DNA of 64,000 nt from an uncultured Roseicyclus sp. (GCA_947494975.1 CANLXA010000001.1:868001-932000), one strand, 5' to 3'; numbered from the stretch's first letter, positions 31,248-41,974 are shown. The notes: generated from the sequence alone by a model not told the origin. Numbers and translations are program-made.

Positions 31248-31876
31248 TGTCGCTGTACTCCGATCCGCGCCGACAGCCGCAGCGCATGGGACGGGTCGGT
31301 GGCCGCCACCGGCAGCACCGGATCGTAGGCCGCGCGGATGAGGTCCGCGATATCGGGCTTGAGCACCGCCGCGCCGTTGTCCAGCACGGCGAGCGGCGAG
31401 GTGCCCAGAAACGCCGTGTCACTCCACAACAAGATGGTCTGCACGATCTGGCTCAGCGCAAGGGCATCCGCAGGAACCCCGGCCATCGCATCATCCATCC
31501 GGATGAACACAAACGCCGCCTTGATGCCGCCATCAGGGTCGAACCGGAAGCTGCGGTACTGATTGGCACCGGCCTGCGTCAGGCGGGCGACAAGCGCGCC
31601 AAGATCCGGGATCAAACGGTCGAGGTTCGGTGTATCCGTCAATTCCGCCCAGTCGCGGATGAAGAAGACCATCAGGTTGGCCCCCAGTTCAGGGTCGGTC
31701 TCGGCCATTTTGTGATCGGCCAGCGCCACAACCGCCTCGATCGCGCCCTTGAGGATGGCGATCGTCTCCTCCTCCACCCCGAAGACAACCGGCACAATCG
31801 GTCGGCCCCAGCGGGCGAACAGGAATTGCCCATCGGCACGGGTGAATAGCGCCTCGACGTCGGCGGGCGCGCTCAT
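31244..31876 (-). CDS. Conserved-looking hypothetical protein, 210 aa
   Basis: Start at 31876 ([11 protein letters not shown]); 4-bp overlaps with both neighbours. Confidence 0.75.
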   Translation of the reverse strand: MSAPADVEALFTRADGQFLFARWGRPIVPVVFGVEEETIAILKGAIEAVVALADHKMAETDPELGANLMVFFIRDWAELTDTPNLDRLIPDLGALVARLTQAGANQYRSFRFDPDGGIKAAFVFIRMDDAMAGVPADALALSQIVQTILLWSDTAFLGTSPLAVLDNGAAVLKPDIADLIRAAYDPVLPVAATDPSHALRLSARIGVQRQ

Positions 31877-32724
31877 CGCCTGATGGCGGCAATGGCCGTG
31901 GCAATGGTCGGATCCGCGGTCAGGCCAAAGCTCTGGGCTCCACCATCCGACGTCAGGATCGTTGCAGCCACCGCGCCATCGGCGATCCGCAGGCCCCACA
32001 ACCCCTGTGCCGCATTGCAGGCGTGGCGCGCGCAACCGCGCCCGATCACCCATCCATCGGCCTCGAACACGCTGTCGCCCATGCTCACAACCTCGGACAG
32101 CACCTGGATCTCGTCGGGCGACATGACCGCGCCGAACCGCGCGCGCTCCCCGGCATCCTGAAACACCATATTGGGCGCGTCGCCGATCCACCGGGTCACA
32201 TCCGCCCCGGCCCCGGCAGGCGCCGCATCAGCGGCAGGCACGACGACACTGGACAACGTCACACCATCCCAGGTGAATGTCTCATGGCTGATTCCCACGT
32301 CGAAATGGCTCAGATCCACCTCGACCTCGCCGGGCAGAACCCGCACGTCCCGGATGCCGCGACAGGCGTCCAAACGCGGCGAGACCCGCGCGATGTCGGG
32401 GCCCACCTGCAGCAGGTAATAGGCGCTGTAGCCGCCACACATGTTACCCATATGGTGCGAACTGACGATCACCCAATCATGGGCCTCGCCGTCCATGCCG
32501 AAGCCCGCGCGGATCCAGTAATTGTCATCATCGGGTCCATCGAGAAAATTGCCGGCAAACCACAGGCGCTGATCCACCTCGCCGCCGACCACCTGAACCT
32601 GCCCGAACCGCGCGTCGAACACATGCTCCTGCACCATTGCCACATCGGCCGCCACCGGCGTCGCAATGGTGGCCAGAGCAAGACAGATGGCCCGGGACAG
32701 GCCGCTCCAATATCGTATCTTCAA
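31873..32724 (-). CDS. Secreted hypothetical protein
   Basis: Signal peptide ([14 protein letters not shown]); 4-bp overlap with the ruvB end. Confidence 0.8.
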   Translation of the reverse strand: MKIRYWSGLSRAICLALATIATPVAADVAMVQEHVFDARFGQVQVVGGEVDQRLWFAGNFLDGPDDDNYWIRAGFGMDGEAHDWVIVSSHHMGNMCGGYSAYYLLQVGPDIARVSPRLDACRGIRDVRVLPGEVEVDLSHFDVGISHETFTWDGVTLSSVVVPAADAAPAGAGADVTRWIGDAPNMVFQDAGERARFGAVMSPDEIQVLSEVVSMGDSVFEADGWVIGRGCARHACNAAQGLWGLRIADGAVAATILTSDGGAQSFGLTADPTIATAIAAIRR

Positions 32725-33776
32725 AACAAACTCTCCTGATCATCCGGTTTTGACGGCGCGCTCTGCGGCACTGCCGCGGTGCTCGGCCCCTGCAACCCCA
32801 GATGCGTCCAGCCTTTATGGGCCAGCATCCGCCCCCTGGGCGTCCGGGCGATCAGGCCCTGTTGCAACAGGAACGGCTCGATCACCTCCTCCAGCGCATC
32901 GCGGGGTTCAGCCAAGGCGGCAGAGATCGTCTCGATCCCCACCGGGCCGCCGTGGTAATTCTCGGCAATCAGCGACAGGTACCGCCTGTCCGCGCCATCC
33001 AGACCCAGCGCATCGACCCCCAATCGCGTCAGCGCGCTGTCAGCAATCTCCTGCGTCAGCCGCCCGTCGCCTTCCACCACCGCAAAATCGATCACCCGCC
33101 GCAACAGACGGCCCGCGATCCGGGGGGTGCCACGGGCCCGTTTGGCGATCTCCGCGGTACCTGCGGGATCGGCATCGATCCGGGCCAGCCGGGCACCCCG
33201 GCCGACGATCCGATCCAATTCCTCGATCGTGTAGAAGTTCAGCCGCGTCGGAATGCCGAACCGGTCGCGCAAGGGCGTGGTCAACAGGCCCAGACGCGTC
33301 GTCGCGCCCACCAGCGTAAAGGGCTGCAACTCGATCCGCACCGTGCGCGCCGCCGGCCCCTCGCCGATCACCAGGTCCAGCTCGAAATCCTCCAGCGCGG
33401 GATACAGGATCTCTTCCACCGCCGGGTTCAGGCGGTGGATCTCGTCGATGAACAGAACGTCCTGCGCCTCCAGGTTGGTCAGGATCGCCGCCAGATCACC
33501 GGCCTTGGCCAGCACCGGGCCAGACGTCATCCGAAACCCCACGCCCAATTCCTTGGCCATGATCTGCGCCAGCGTCGTCTTGCCCAGGCCCGGCGGCCCG
33601 TGGAACAACACATGGTCCATCGCCTCACCGCGCCGCCGGGCGCTCTCGATGAACACACGCAGATTGGCGCGCGCGTCCTCCTGGCCGGTGAAATCGTCCA
33701 ACGATTGCGGCCGCAGGGCGCGGTCATCCTCCGGCAAACGGTCGGGGCGCAGGGTGGGGTCAGATTCTGTCATCAT
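32721..33776 (-). CDS. ruvB: Holliday junction branch migration helicase RuvB
   Basis: [28 protein letters not shown]. Confidence 0.96.
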   Translation of the reverse strand: MMTESDPTLRPDRLPEDDRALRPQSLDDFTGQEDARANLRVFIESARRRGEAMDHVLFHGPPGLGKTTLAQIMAKELGVGFRMTSGPVLAKAGDLAAILTNLEAQDVLFIDEIHRLNPAVEEILYPALEDFELDLVIGEGPAARTVRIELQPFTLVGATTRLGLLTTPLRDRFGIPTRLNFYTIEELDRIVGRGARLARIDADPAGTAEIAKRARGTPRIAGRLLRRVIDFAVVEGDGRLTQEIADSALTRLGVDALGLDGADRRYLSLIAENYHGGPVGIETISAALAEPRDALEEVIEPFLLQQGLIARTPRGRMLAHKGWTHLGLQGPSTAAVPQSAPSKPDDQESLF

Positions 33777-33815
33777 ATCCGGTTATGGCCGAGCCACGTT
33801 TGTGGAACCACCCCT

Positions 33816-34478
33816 TTACTCCTTGGGGGCCAGCAGCCGCAGAGCGGCACGGATGAGATCGGGGGTCTCCGTGGCGCCATCGGCCGCCTGCGCCACTGCC
33901 TGCGCCGCATCCGCAGGCGCATAACCCAGATTTTGCAGCGCCGACAGCGCCTCCGCCTGCGCGCTGGAGGGCGCGGGTACGGGCGTTGCCGCGGCGCGCG
34001 GTGCATCGTCGTCGATCACGGGCGTTGCCGCCTCGGTTCCCAAGCCCGCGCCGAGCGATCCACCCTGCGCCATGGCCGCCGGGGCTTTGTCCTTCAACTC
34101 CATCACCACCCGTTGCGCCAGTTTCGGGCCGACGCCGGGGGCCGCCTTGATCGCCGTCGCGTCGCCAAGCGTCACGGCCCGCGCCGCGCCATCGGCGCCC
34201 AAGGTGCCGAGGATCGCCATGGAGGCCTTGGCCCCCACGCCCTGCACGGAAATCAGCAGCCGGTGCCATTCGCGCTCATAGGGCGTCAGAAACCCGAACA
34301 GCTGCAGCAGATCCTCCCGCACCAGAAGCTCGGTATACAGTGAAACCACCGCGCCTGCGCCGGGCAGCGCCGCAAGCGTCCGCTCGGAGCAATGCACAAC
34401 ATACCCGACGCCACCGACATCGATCAGCGCATGGTCCGATGCGCGGTAATCCAACCGCCCCGTCAGCTTGCCGATCAT
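33816..34478 (-). CDS. ruvA: Holliday junction branch migration protein RuvA
   Basis: [11 protein letters not shown]..., [33 protein letters not shown]; start at 34478. Confidence 0.95.
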   Translation of the reverse strand: MIGKLTGRLDYRASDHALIDVGGVGYVVHCSERTLAALPGAGAVVSLYTELLVREDLLQLFGFLTPYEREWHRLLISVQGVGAKASMAILGTLGADGAARAVTLGDATAIKAAPGVGPKLAQRVVMELKDKAPAAMAQGGSLGAGLGTEAATPVIDDDAPRAAATPVPAPSSAQAEALSALQNLGYAPADAAQAVAQAADGATETPDLIRAALRLLAPKE

Positions 34479-34978
34479 CGCCCGGCCCCGATCGCGGCGG
34501 CCAGGCGGCTTGCACTGGCGGCATGGAAGGAATGGCAAATCGCGATGGCCAGCGCATCCGCCGCATCCGGTCCGGCAGGCGCGCAACCCGGAAGCTGAAG
34601 CCGAACCATATGGTCGATCTGGCGTTTGTCGGCGTGACCCACACCAACCACCGCCTTCTTCACGGCATTCGGGGCGTATTCGCCCACCTGCAATCCCGCT
34701 TGCGCCGGGACCAGCATGGCGATGCCGCGGGCCTGCCCCAGTTTGAGCGTTCCGGCCCCGTCGCGGTTCACGAAGGTCTGCTCCACGGCGGCGGCCTCGG
34801 GCCGATACCGCACGAAGATCTCGCTCAGCTGTGTGTGAAGCGACAGTAACCGCGCCGCCAGATCGCCGCCGACGCTTGTGCATTGGCCATTTGCGACGTG
34901 GCTCAGCCGGCCGCGATCGGCCTCGATGATTCCCCAGCCAAGGCATCTGAGCCCCGGATCGATTCCAATAATGCGCAT
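34475..34978 (-). CDS. ruvC: Crossover junction endodeoxyribonuclease RuvC
   Basis: [29 protein letters not shown]. Confidence 0.95.
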   Translation of the reverse strand: MRIIGIDPGLRCLGWGIIEADRGRLSHVANGQCTSVGGDLAARLLSLHTQLSEIFVRYRPEAAAVEQTFVNRDGAGTLKLGQARGIAMLVPAQAGLQVGEYAPNAVKKAVVGVGHADKRQIDHMVRLQLPGCAPAGPDAADALAIAICHSFHAASASRLAAAIGAGR

Positions 34979-35319
34979 CGCTGCCCGCCCTGCCCGTTTT
35001 TCGGCTTTCCCGAAGCGTTAGCACGAAACGCGAACATCGCCAAGGTGAAGTGCATTTTCGACATTTTGGAGGGGGTTTTCGACACACCCGTGCCGCTGCC
35101 GCCGTTTCGCGACATTCGCGGCAGCAAAAGCGACACCAGAAACGCCGGATTTCCCATATTTTACCGTATATTAACCGCGTCCTGAGCTATGCAGGCGCCG
35201 CATGTAACCTATGCAAAGAATGCGGCTTGTTCCGCGCGGATCGCATCACTAGTTGCCCTTTATTCGGGCAGTTTGAAAACAGCGTCTGCCCCGCCCTACG
35301 AAACACTAAACTGGAAAGG

Positions 35320-35529
35320 ATGAGACCTATGGCCTCGATCACCAACCGCCACCTTGGCTCTGGCTTCAATGCAACCCGTGTCTTCTCCGATCTGGTTGCT
35401 CGCATCGCGATGTGGAACGACGCCCGCGTCACCCGCAAGTCGCTGGCCCGCCTGACGGATCGTGAACTTGACGATCTGGGCCTGTGCCGCGGCGATATCG
35501 ACGACATCGCGGCAGGCCGCGTGCGCTAA
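35320..35529 (+). CDS. DUF1127 family small protein
   Basis: ATG at 35320 with ggaaagg RBS; LARLTDRELDDLGLCRGDI motif. Confidence 0.85.
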   Translation: MRPMASITNRHLGSGFNATRVFSDLVARIAMWNDARVTRKSLARLTDRELDDLGLCRGDIDDIAAGRVR

Positions 35530-35554
35530 GCCCACGCAGCCTTCAGCGCAGCTC

Positions 35555-35589
35555 AAAAGCGGCCGGGAGAAATCCCGCGCCGCTTTTTT
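35555..35589 (+). terminator. Rho-independent terminator of the DUF1127 gene
   Basis: AAAAGCGGC...GCCGCTTTTTT with inner GGGA/TCCC. Confidence 0.85.
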
Positions 35590-35694
35590 CGTGGGCGTGT
35601 TACTTCTGGCCTGTGCCCTCTCGCCAGAGCGTCAATCCCGTGTCAGCGCCGCGACGATATGCAGACCATTCGCGGCGTGACCGGGATCGCGCCG

Positions 35695-36087
35695 TCAGGC
35701 GGCCGCCGGTTCGGCGGCCAGTCCGGCCTGGATGAACGCGTATATGGCGTCGTAGCGGTCAACAACCCAGACGGTCATCGCATCCGGCATCATCAGATGG
35801 CCGGCAACCCGCTCGAAATTGGACCCTTCCAGAAGGCTCGCCACCTCCAGCGTGTAGACGTCGATCCCCAGCGCCCACATGACGTATCCCTTGACGAGAA
35901 CGGCCAGGATGAAGGCAAGAAGCAGACCTTTGAGGGGGAAACCGAAGCGCAACCGGGAGGAGGGTTGGCCAAGCGCGGTGACGACGCCGTCGGAATGCAC
36001 GACAAACCCCATCCCACTCTGGCGCCCGCGGCGCTGAGCCTGGATACGGTTCACGCGATCCGTAAAGTTATTCGAGTTACTTGTCAT
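35695..36087 (-). CDS. Hypothetical membrane protein, 130 aa
   Basis: One clear TM (GLLLAFILAVLVKGYVMWALG). Confidence 0.7.
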   Translation of the reverse strand: MTSNSNNFTDRVNRIQAQRRGRQSGMGFVVHSDGVVTALGQPSSRLRFGFPLKGLLLAFILAVLVKGYVMWALGIDVYTLEVASLLEGSNFERVAGHLMMPDAMTVWVVDRYDAIYAFIQAGLAAEPAAA

Positions 36088-36192
36088 TGGGCAGCCTAAT
36101 AACTTACTGCCCCCACCAAGGAGTTAAATATCAACTCTTTGACCAAATTGCGACACATTTTAGGCAAGTTTGTCGCAGGATTGTCGAAACGG

Positions 36193-37065
36193 TTAATTTC
36201 CGTTTCGGAGCGTCAATGTCGTCCACTCGCCGATCTCGTCGCGGGCGATGGGATCAAGGCCATGGTCCGCATAGGCCGCAATCACGTCATCGGCCTGCTC
36301 GTTCAGGATCCCCGACAGGATGACATGGCCGCCGGGCGCGGTGTGGGCGGCCATGTCGGGCGCCAAGTCCACCAGTGGGCCCTTCAGAATATTCGCGAAA
36401 ACAAGATCATACGGCGCTGCTGCCCGGATATCGGGATGATCGAAGCCCGCCGCCTCCACGCAGTGGATCAACCCCTCCACCCCATTGGCCGCCGCGTTTG
36501 CCCGCGCCACCTCCACCGCAACCTCATCGATATCCGACGCGATCACGCGCTGGTCGAGGACCTTGGCGGCGGCAATCGCCAGCACCGCCGTGCCACAGCC
36601 GATATCGGCCACGGAACCCGGCCTCACGCCCGCGCCGAACAATATGTCCACGGCTTCAAGACACCCTTTCGTGGTGCCGTGATGCCCGGTGCCAAAGGCC
36701 ATCGCAGCCTCGATCAGCAGGGGAATCGCCCCTTGCGGCACCTTGTCGGCATCGTGATCGCCGTAGAGAAAGAAGCGCCCGGCCTCCACCGGATGCAGCT
36801 CGCGGCGCACATGGGCCACCCAATCCTGATCCGGCACTTCGGACACCACGAAGGCCTTGGCGCCATGGGCGGCGGCGAGGATCGCGAGTGCGATATCGTC
36901 GGGCGCCTCCACGAAATAGCCCCCCACCTCCCACAGGCCCGACCCGTCCTCCATCTCGAACACGCCCACGCCCGTCGGCGCCGGGTCCAGATCCTCCAGC
37001 GCTTCGCCGAGCGCATCGGCCAGGAGTTTTTCGGATGTGGTCGTCAACGCGGTCCAGGTGGGCAT
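36193..37065 (-). CDS. prmA: Ribosomal protein L11 methyltransferase
   Basis: FGTGHHGTTKGCLEAVD, VADIGCGTAVLAIAAAK, FANILKGPL; start at 37065. Confidence 0.93.
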   Translation of the reverse strand: MPTWTALTTTSEKLLADALGEALEDLDPAPTGVGVFEMEDGSGLWEVGGYFVEAPDDIALAILAAAHGAKAFVVSEVPDQDWVAHVRRELHPVEAGRFFLYGDHDADKVPQGAIPLLIEAAMAFGTGHHGTTKGCLEAVDILFGAGVRPGSVADIGCGTAVLAIAAAKVLDQRVIASDIDEVAVEVARANAAANGVEGLIHCVEAAGFDHPDIRAAAPYDLVFANILKGPLVDLAPDMAAHTAPGGHVILSGILNEQADDVIAAYADHGLDPIARDEIGEWTTLTLRNGN

Positions 37066-37203
37066 GGCGGGTCCATCTCTTGCAATCGCCGGAGCGGTAG
37101 CGGCTTTGGCGGGCCTTGGCAAACAACCGATGGAATTCCACAGATCGCGCACTCCGCAAAACCCGCTATGCTGCGGCGCAAACAACGACGGATTGGAGAC
37201 ATC

Positions 37204-37623
37204 ATGTTTCGGGGACCCCGCGGCCTTCTATTCACCCTTCTGGCGGCAGCCGCGATCATTGCGGGCGCGTTCATCTTCGGCTTTCAGGGGCAGAAGGACG
37301 ATGCCGACACGTCCCGCGCGTTTCTGACCCACGCCGCGGCGGGCGAATTGGCGCAAGCCCACGGCCTGCTCCACGCCTCCATCACGGAACGAACCTCCGC
37401 CGAGGCGCTTGGCACACTTCTGGCGGGCATGGACGTCTATTCCGACATCCGCTTCCCCTCGATCAGCTTCTCCACCACCAACGGCGCGCGCCGTACGGAA
37501 CTGACCGGCACCGGCACCACCGATGGCGGCTGCGAAAGCGCGCTGCAATTCGAGCTTCTGAACGGCGAAATCACCTTCTTCGACATTCAGCCCCTGTGCC
37601 GGGCCCGGGCATCCGACACATGA
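37204..37623 (+). CDS. Anchored extracytoplasmic protein, tandem paralog 1 of 3
   Basis: N-terminal TM, FLTH, GTGTTDGGCES, PLC motifs shared with the next two ORFs. Confidence 0.75.
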   Translation: MFRGPRGLLFTLLAAAAIIAGAFIFGFQGQKDDADTSRAFLTHAAAGELAQAHGLLHASITERTSAEALGTLLAGMDVYSDIRFPSISFSTTNGARRTELTGTGTTDGGCESALQFELLNGEITFFDIQPLCRARASDT

Positions 37624-37659
37624 CACCGTCACCGAACGTCCCGACCACGGGGGGCACCA

Positions 37660-38082
37660 ATGCGCTCCGGTAAGCGCGGCAACATACTCGCGGTCGCCGC
37701 CCTCCTCCTCGCGCTGGCCGTCTCCTTCGTGTTCGTGTTTCGCGGATCGACGGATGACGCCGAGATCGCGTCCGAATTCCTGACGCATCTTGAGGCCGGG
37801 AACCATGAAGCCGCCGGGCAGATGATGCGCCGCCGCGCCCGCGCCGCGCTGGAGGATGCCGTCGAGGCAGGCCGCTTCGATCTGCTGGCCCCGTTCGAAC
37901 ACGTCCTGTTCCAGAGCCGGAGAACGTCGATGGGCATGGGCGGGCGCCAGAGCGAACTGCAGGGCACCGGCGTCACCGCCTCGGGCTGCGAAAGCCAGCT
38001 TCAGTTTCTTATCAGCAACGGCCGCATCACCTTTTTCGATATCCGCCCCATCTGCGATCAGTCCGGAGCCGCGTCGCCATGA
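37660..38082 (+). CDS. Anchored extracytoplasmic protein, tandem paralog 2 of 3
   Basis: N-terminal TM, FLTH, GTGVTASGCES, PIC motifs. Confidence 0.78.
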   Translation: MRSGKRGNILAVAALLLALAVSFVFVFRGSTDDAEIASEFLTHLEAGNHEAAGQMMRRRARAALEDAVEAGRFDLLAPFEHVLFQSRRTSMGMGGRQSELQGTGVTASGCESQLQFLISNGRITFFDIRPICDQSGAASP

Positions 38083-38501
38083 ACAAGACCAACCCGTTCA
38101 TTCCCATCACCCTCACCGTTCTGGGGCTCGGGGCCTTTGTCGCGCTGGCCTGGTGGATCTTCGCCAATCAACGCGACGATGTCGCCACAGCCCGCGCCTT
38201 TCTGACCCATATCGCCGAAGATGATCACGCCGCCGCCCGGGCCCTAATGTCCCCGCCGCTGGCCGTGCAAATGCCGACGACGCGCCTGTCCCGCGAATTC
38301 GGCCAGATCGAGATGTGGGAAAGCCTATCCTTTCCAAGCCGCAGTTCCTTCACCACCGACGGCACACGGGAGACCGAGATCCACGGCACGGGCACAACCG
38401 TCTCGGGCTGCGAAAGTGATCTGATGATCCGCCTGATCGATGGCTTGGTCGATGCGTTCAACGTCACGCCCCTCTGCCCCCGAAGCGGCGTGGACGCCTG
38501 A
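38079..38501 (+). CDS. Anchored extracytoplasmic protein, tandem paralog 3 of 3
   Basis: N-terminal TM, FLTH, GTGTTVSGCES, PLC motifs; 4-bp overlap with paralog 2. Confidence 0.78.
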   Translation: MNKTNPFIPITLTVLGLGAFVALAWWIFANQRDDVATARAFLTHIAEDDHAAARALMSPPLAVQMPTTRLSREFGQIEMWESLSFPSRSSFTTDGTRETEIHGTGTTVSGCESDLMIRLIDGLVDAFNVTPLCPRSGVDA

Positions 38502-38518
38502 TCGTCAGCCGATCGCCG

Positions 38519-39766
38519 TCATTCAGCCGGCTGTGCCTCACCGGCGGCCAGCGTCGTTTCGCGCCCGGCCCGCGGATGGCGCGGCACAAGGAACGACAGC
38601 AGCAGGGAGACCAGCGCCATCGCCGCCGCCAGCACGAAGACGGATGTGGGTGAGGTCAGCCACAGATATCCCAGACCCGCCGGCAGGAAGACCGCCGCAA
38701 TGTGGTTGATGGTAAAGGCCACGGCGGCCGTCGGTGCAATATCTCCGGGGTCCGCGATCTTCTGGAAATAGGTTTTGATCGCCAGCGCCAGCGCGAAGAA
38801 GATGTGGTTGGCGATGTAAAGCGCCGCAGCCAGCCCAACACCCCAATCGAAGATATAGAGGCCCGCATAGAGCACGAAGATCAGCCCAAGACCCGCATAT
38901 TCCACGATCAGGGCCGCCCGCTCCCCGAACCGCGCCACCGCTTTGCCCAGGAACGGCGCCACGACCATGTTGGCCAGCAGCGTTACCATATAAAGCGCGG
39001 TGATCTGGTGCACCTCGAACCCGTAACGTTCGACCATCATGAACCCGGCAAAGACGACGAAGATCTGCCGCCGCGCGCCCGACATGAATTGCAACGCGTA
39101 ATAGAGCCAGTAGCGCCGCCGCAGGACCATCTTCTTGGTCTGGGGGTCCGGGCTTTCGAATTGCGGATAGACCAGGAAACAGACCAGCGCGATCAGGGCC
39201 GTCACCCCGCCGGACAACCAGTAGACAAGGTCATAGCTCAAATCGTAGGCCCGCCACGTCACGACGATCAGCGCATAGGCCAGAAGCGTGGCACCGGAGC
39301 CAACACTCAGAAGCCAGCCAAGGGTCTGCGGCGCGCGGTCTTTCCGGATCCACTGCAATTGCAGGCTCTGATTGACCGTCTCGTAATAATGAAAGCCGAT
39401 GGAGCTCAGCAGCGTGATGAATAGAAGCCCACCCAGCGACGGGAATTGCGCCGTCAGCGCCGTGGCCACGCCCAGAAGCGCAAGCGAGATAAGGCCCAGA
39501 ACCTGTTCGCGGATAAAGATGATCAGGAAGATCACCCCGATGGCGAAGAAGCCGGGGATCTCGCGCACGGTGTGGAGCCATCCGATATCCGAGCCATCGA
39601 AACTGGCCACCTCCACCACGAAATTGTTCAGAAGCGCGGACCAGGTGGCAAAGGCCACCGGCATGGCAAAGGCCATCACCGCCAGAAGCGCCACCGGGCT
39701 GCGCCAGACGGGCAATGCGCGGCCTTCTTCCAGCGTCAGGGTTCTGAGGGTATCGCCAAGTGCCAT
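38519..39766 (-). CDS. MFS-type transporter
   Basis: About 12 hydrophobic segments; start at 39766 (MALGDTLRTL). Confidence 0.78.
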   Translation of the reverse strand: MALGDTLRTLTLEEGRALPVWRSPVALLAVMAFAMPVAFATWSALLNNFVVEVASFDGSDIGWLHTVREIPGFFAIGVIFLIIFIREQVLGLISLALLGVATALTAQFPSLGGLLFITLLSSIGFHYYETVNQSLQLQWIRKDRAPQTLGWLLSVGSGATLLAYALIVVTWRAYDLSYDLVYWLSGGVTALIALVCFLVYPQFESPDPQTKKMVLRRRYWLYYALQFMSGARRQIFVVFAGFMMVERYGFEVHQITALYMVTLLANMVVAPFLGKAVARFGERAALIVEYAGLGLIFVLYAGLYIFDWGVGLAAALYIANHIFFALALAIKTYFQKIADPGDIAPTAAVAFTINHIAAVFLPAGLGYLWLTSPTSVFVLAAAMALVSLLLSFLVPRHPRAGRETTLAAGEAQPAE

Positions 39767-39841
39767 GCCCCGCCCATACGCCTTTCGCGGGCCAAATGCG
39801 AGGGTTGGATCTTGCCCGATTATCTGCAATAGTCAGGGTCC

Positions 39842-40459
39842 ATGACCAATGTTGAACACCTCACCACGCGATACGACAACGCCGCCGGGCGCTGGGGCGA
39901 CAAGATGCGCACGCTTGGCTATGCCGATGCCTATCTGGGGTTTCTGGCGGCTGGTCCGCGGGCCGGGCCGCGGGATCGCGTATGCGATGTCGGCTGCGGA
40001 TCGGGCGCGTTTGCCGAGGCGTGGATGGGGATCCATGGGCCCGCCTCGCGGATCACCTTGCTGGATCCGTCCCGGTCCATGCTCACGCGGGCCGAGGCGG
40101 CGCTTGCCCGGCGTGGCGGGCGGGCGCAGGTGGTGCAAGACGGGTTGGAGGGGTTTCAGCCGAAGGCGTGCTTCGATTACCTTCTGGCCGCCCATGTCCT
40201 TGAACATGTGCCCGAGCCCGCGGCGGCCCTGCGGCGGATGCGGGCCTGGGTTCAGCCCGGCGGACGGCTCTGGCTGGTCGTCTCCAAGCCGCATTGGTGC
40301 AACGCGCTCATCTGGCTGCAATGGCGCCACCGTGCCTTTCGGCAGGCCGAGGTGTCCGACTGTCTGGCCGTGGCCGGGTGGCGACTGGATGACACCTACG
40401 CCTTCCCCTCCGGCCCGCCGTCGCGCAACAGCCGCGGCTACCGTGCAACAGCGGTCTGA
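39842..40459 (+). CDS. SAM-dependent methyltransferase
   Basis: VCDVGCGSGAFAEA, DYLLAAHVLEHVPEPAAALRRM. Confidence 0.85.
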   Translation: MTNVEHLTTRYDNAAGRWGDKMRTLGYADAYLGFLAAGPRAGPRDRVCDVGCGSGAFAEAWMGIHGPASRITLLDPSRSMLTRAEAALARRGGRAQVVQDGLEGFQPKACFDYLLAAHVLEHVPEPAAALRRMRAWVQPGGRLWLVVSKPHWCNALIWLQWRHRAFRQAEVSDCLAVAGWRLDDTYAFPSGPPSRNSRGYRATAV

Positions 40460-40531
40460 GCAGCCACAATGGCAGCCTATAAATGTCTTGTAAACGGTTA
40501 AGCGTTATTTTTCAGGGGCTTGAACGGCATA

Positions 40532-41974
40532 TCAACCTTGATGACCCAACGCTCGGCTTGCCAGGACATTCCGAAACGCCCAGGGCTCCAGCGGGTCTAT
40601 ATCTTCCGGGAACAGCTCCCACCGATGCTTGATCGGCGTCCAATCGGTGTAATGGGCCTCCACCGGGCCAAGATAGGGCCGCTGCACCTCCAGGCACCGC
40701 GCATGGTCCATCTCGTCGGCCTCCACGATCCCCGCGCCCGGGTTCTCCAGCGCCCAGACCATGCCCGCCAGAACAGCGGAGGTCACCTGCAATCCCGTCG
40801 CGTTCTGATAGGGCGCCAGATCGCGGGTTTCCGCGTTCGACAGGCGCGATCCGAACCACAGCGCGTTCTTTTCATGGCCGTAGAGGAGCACACCCAACTC
40901 GTCGATACCCTCCACGATCTCATCTTCCCCCAGGATGTGATGCTCACTCTGGGTCACCCCGCCCCCAAACATCTCATGGAGCGACAGAACCGCATCGTCG
41001 CAGGGATGGTAGGCGTAGTGGCACGTGGGGCGATAGTCCGGCTCGTGCCCCTCACCGACGGTGAAATAGTCGCTGATCGACACCGCCTCGTTATGGGTCA
41101 CCAGAAACCCGAATTGCGGCCCGGGCGTCGGGCACCACGTGTGAACACGGGTGATCGCACCGGGCCGGTCCAGCCAGATCGCAGCTTTGCAGCCCGTCTC
41201 CTGCCGGTGCCCGTTTTCGGGAAACCACGGCTCATGCGTGCCCCAGCCCAACTCGGCCGGTTGGAACCCTTCCGAGATGAAGCCCTCCACCGACCACGTA
41301 TTCACGAACACATTGCGCGGACGCGGCGTCCGCCGCGCCTGCGTGTCCCGCTCCGCGATGTGGATGCCTTTCACACCCAGCCTCTGCATCAGGCGCGCCC
41401 AGTCGGCGCGGTCCTGCGGTACCGGATCGTCGCGGCCAAGATCCCGCGATAACGTCAGCAAGCCTTCCTTCACGAACCAACTGACCATGCCCGGATTGGC
41501 GCCGCAGCAGCTCACCGCCGTCGTCCCGCCGGGATTGGCCGCCTTCTCATCGCGCACGGCCTGACGCAGCGCGTAATTCGTCCGCGCCGCGTTGTCGGTC
41601 GTTCCGAAATAGTACCCGGCCCACGGCTCAACGACCGTATCGATATATGGCACGTCGATCTCGCGGCAGAATTTCATCAGATCAAGCGAAGACGTATCCA
41701 CGCTGAGGTTCACGCAAAAGCCCTTCCCCGGCTCCAGCAATCCCCCCAGAACCTCGCGGTAATTCTCGGGCGTCAGAGCCGTGCCGATGAAGGCCAGCCC
41801 ATTGTCGCGGAGGAATTCGTGCTGGCGCGCATCCGGTTCGATCACGGTGAACCGCGCGCGGTCATAATCGAAATGCCGCTCGATCAGGGGCCATGTGCCT
41901 TTCCCGATGGATCCGAAGCCGATCATGACAATCGGGCCGTCGATGCGGGCGTAAATCGGGTGCGCGTCTGCCAT
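40532..41974 (-). CDS. Homospermidine synthase
   Basis: IVMIGFGSIGKGTWPLIERHF, YIDTVVEPWAGYYF, NPGMVSWFVKEGL. Confidence 0.9.
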   Translation of the reverse strand: MADAHPIYARIDGPIVMIGFGSIGKGTWPLIERHFDYDRARFTVIEPDARQHEFLRDNGLAFIGTALTPENYREVLGGLLEPGKGFCVNLSVDTSSLDLMKFCREIDVPYIDTVVEPWAGYYFGTTDNAARTNYALRQAVRDEKAANPGGTTAVSCCGANPGMVSWFVKEGLLTLSRDLGRDDPVPQDRADWARLMQRLGVKGIHIAERDTQARRTPRPRNVFVNTWSVEGFISEGFQPAELGWGTHEPWFPENGHRQETGCKAAIWLDRPGAITRVHTWCPTPGPQFGFLVTHNEAVSISDYFTVGEGHEPDYRPTCHYAYHPCDDAVLSLHEMFGGGVTQSEHHILGEDEIVEGIDELGVLLYGHEKNALWFGSRLSNAETRDLAPYQNATGLQVTSAVLAGMVWALENPGAGIVEADEMDHARCLEVQRPYLGPVEAHYTDWTPIKHRWELFPEDIDPLEPWAFRNVLASRALGHQG

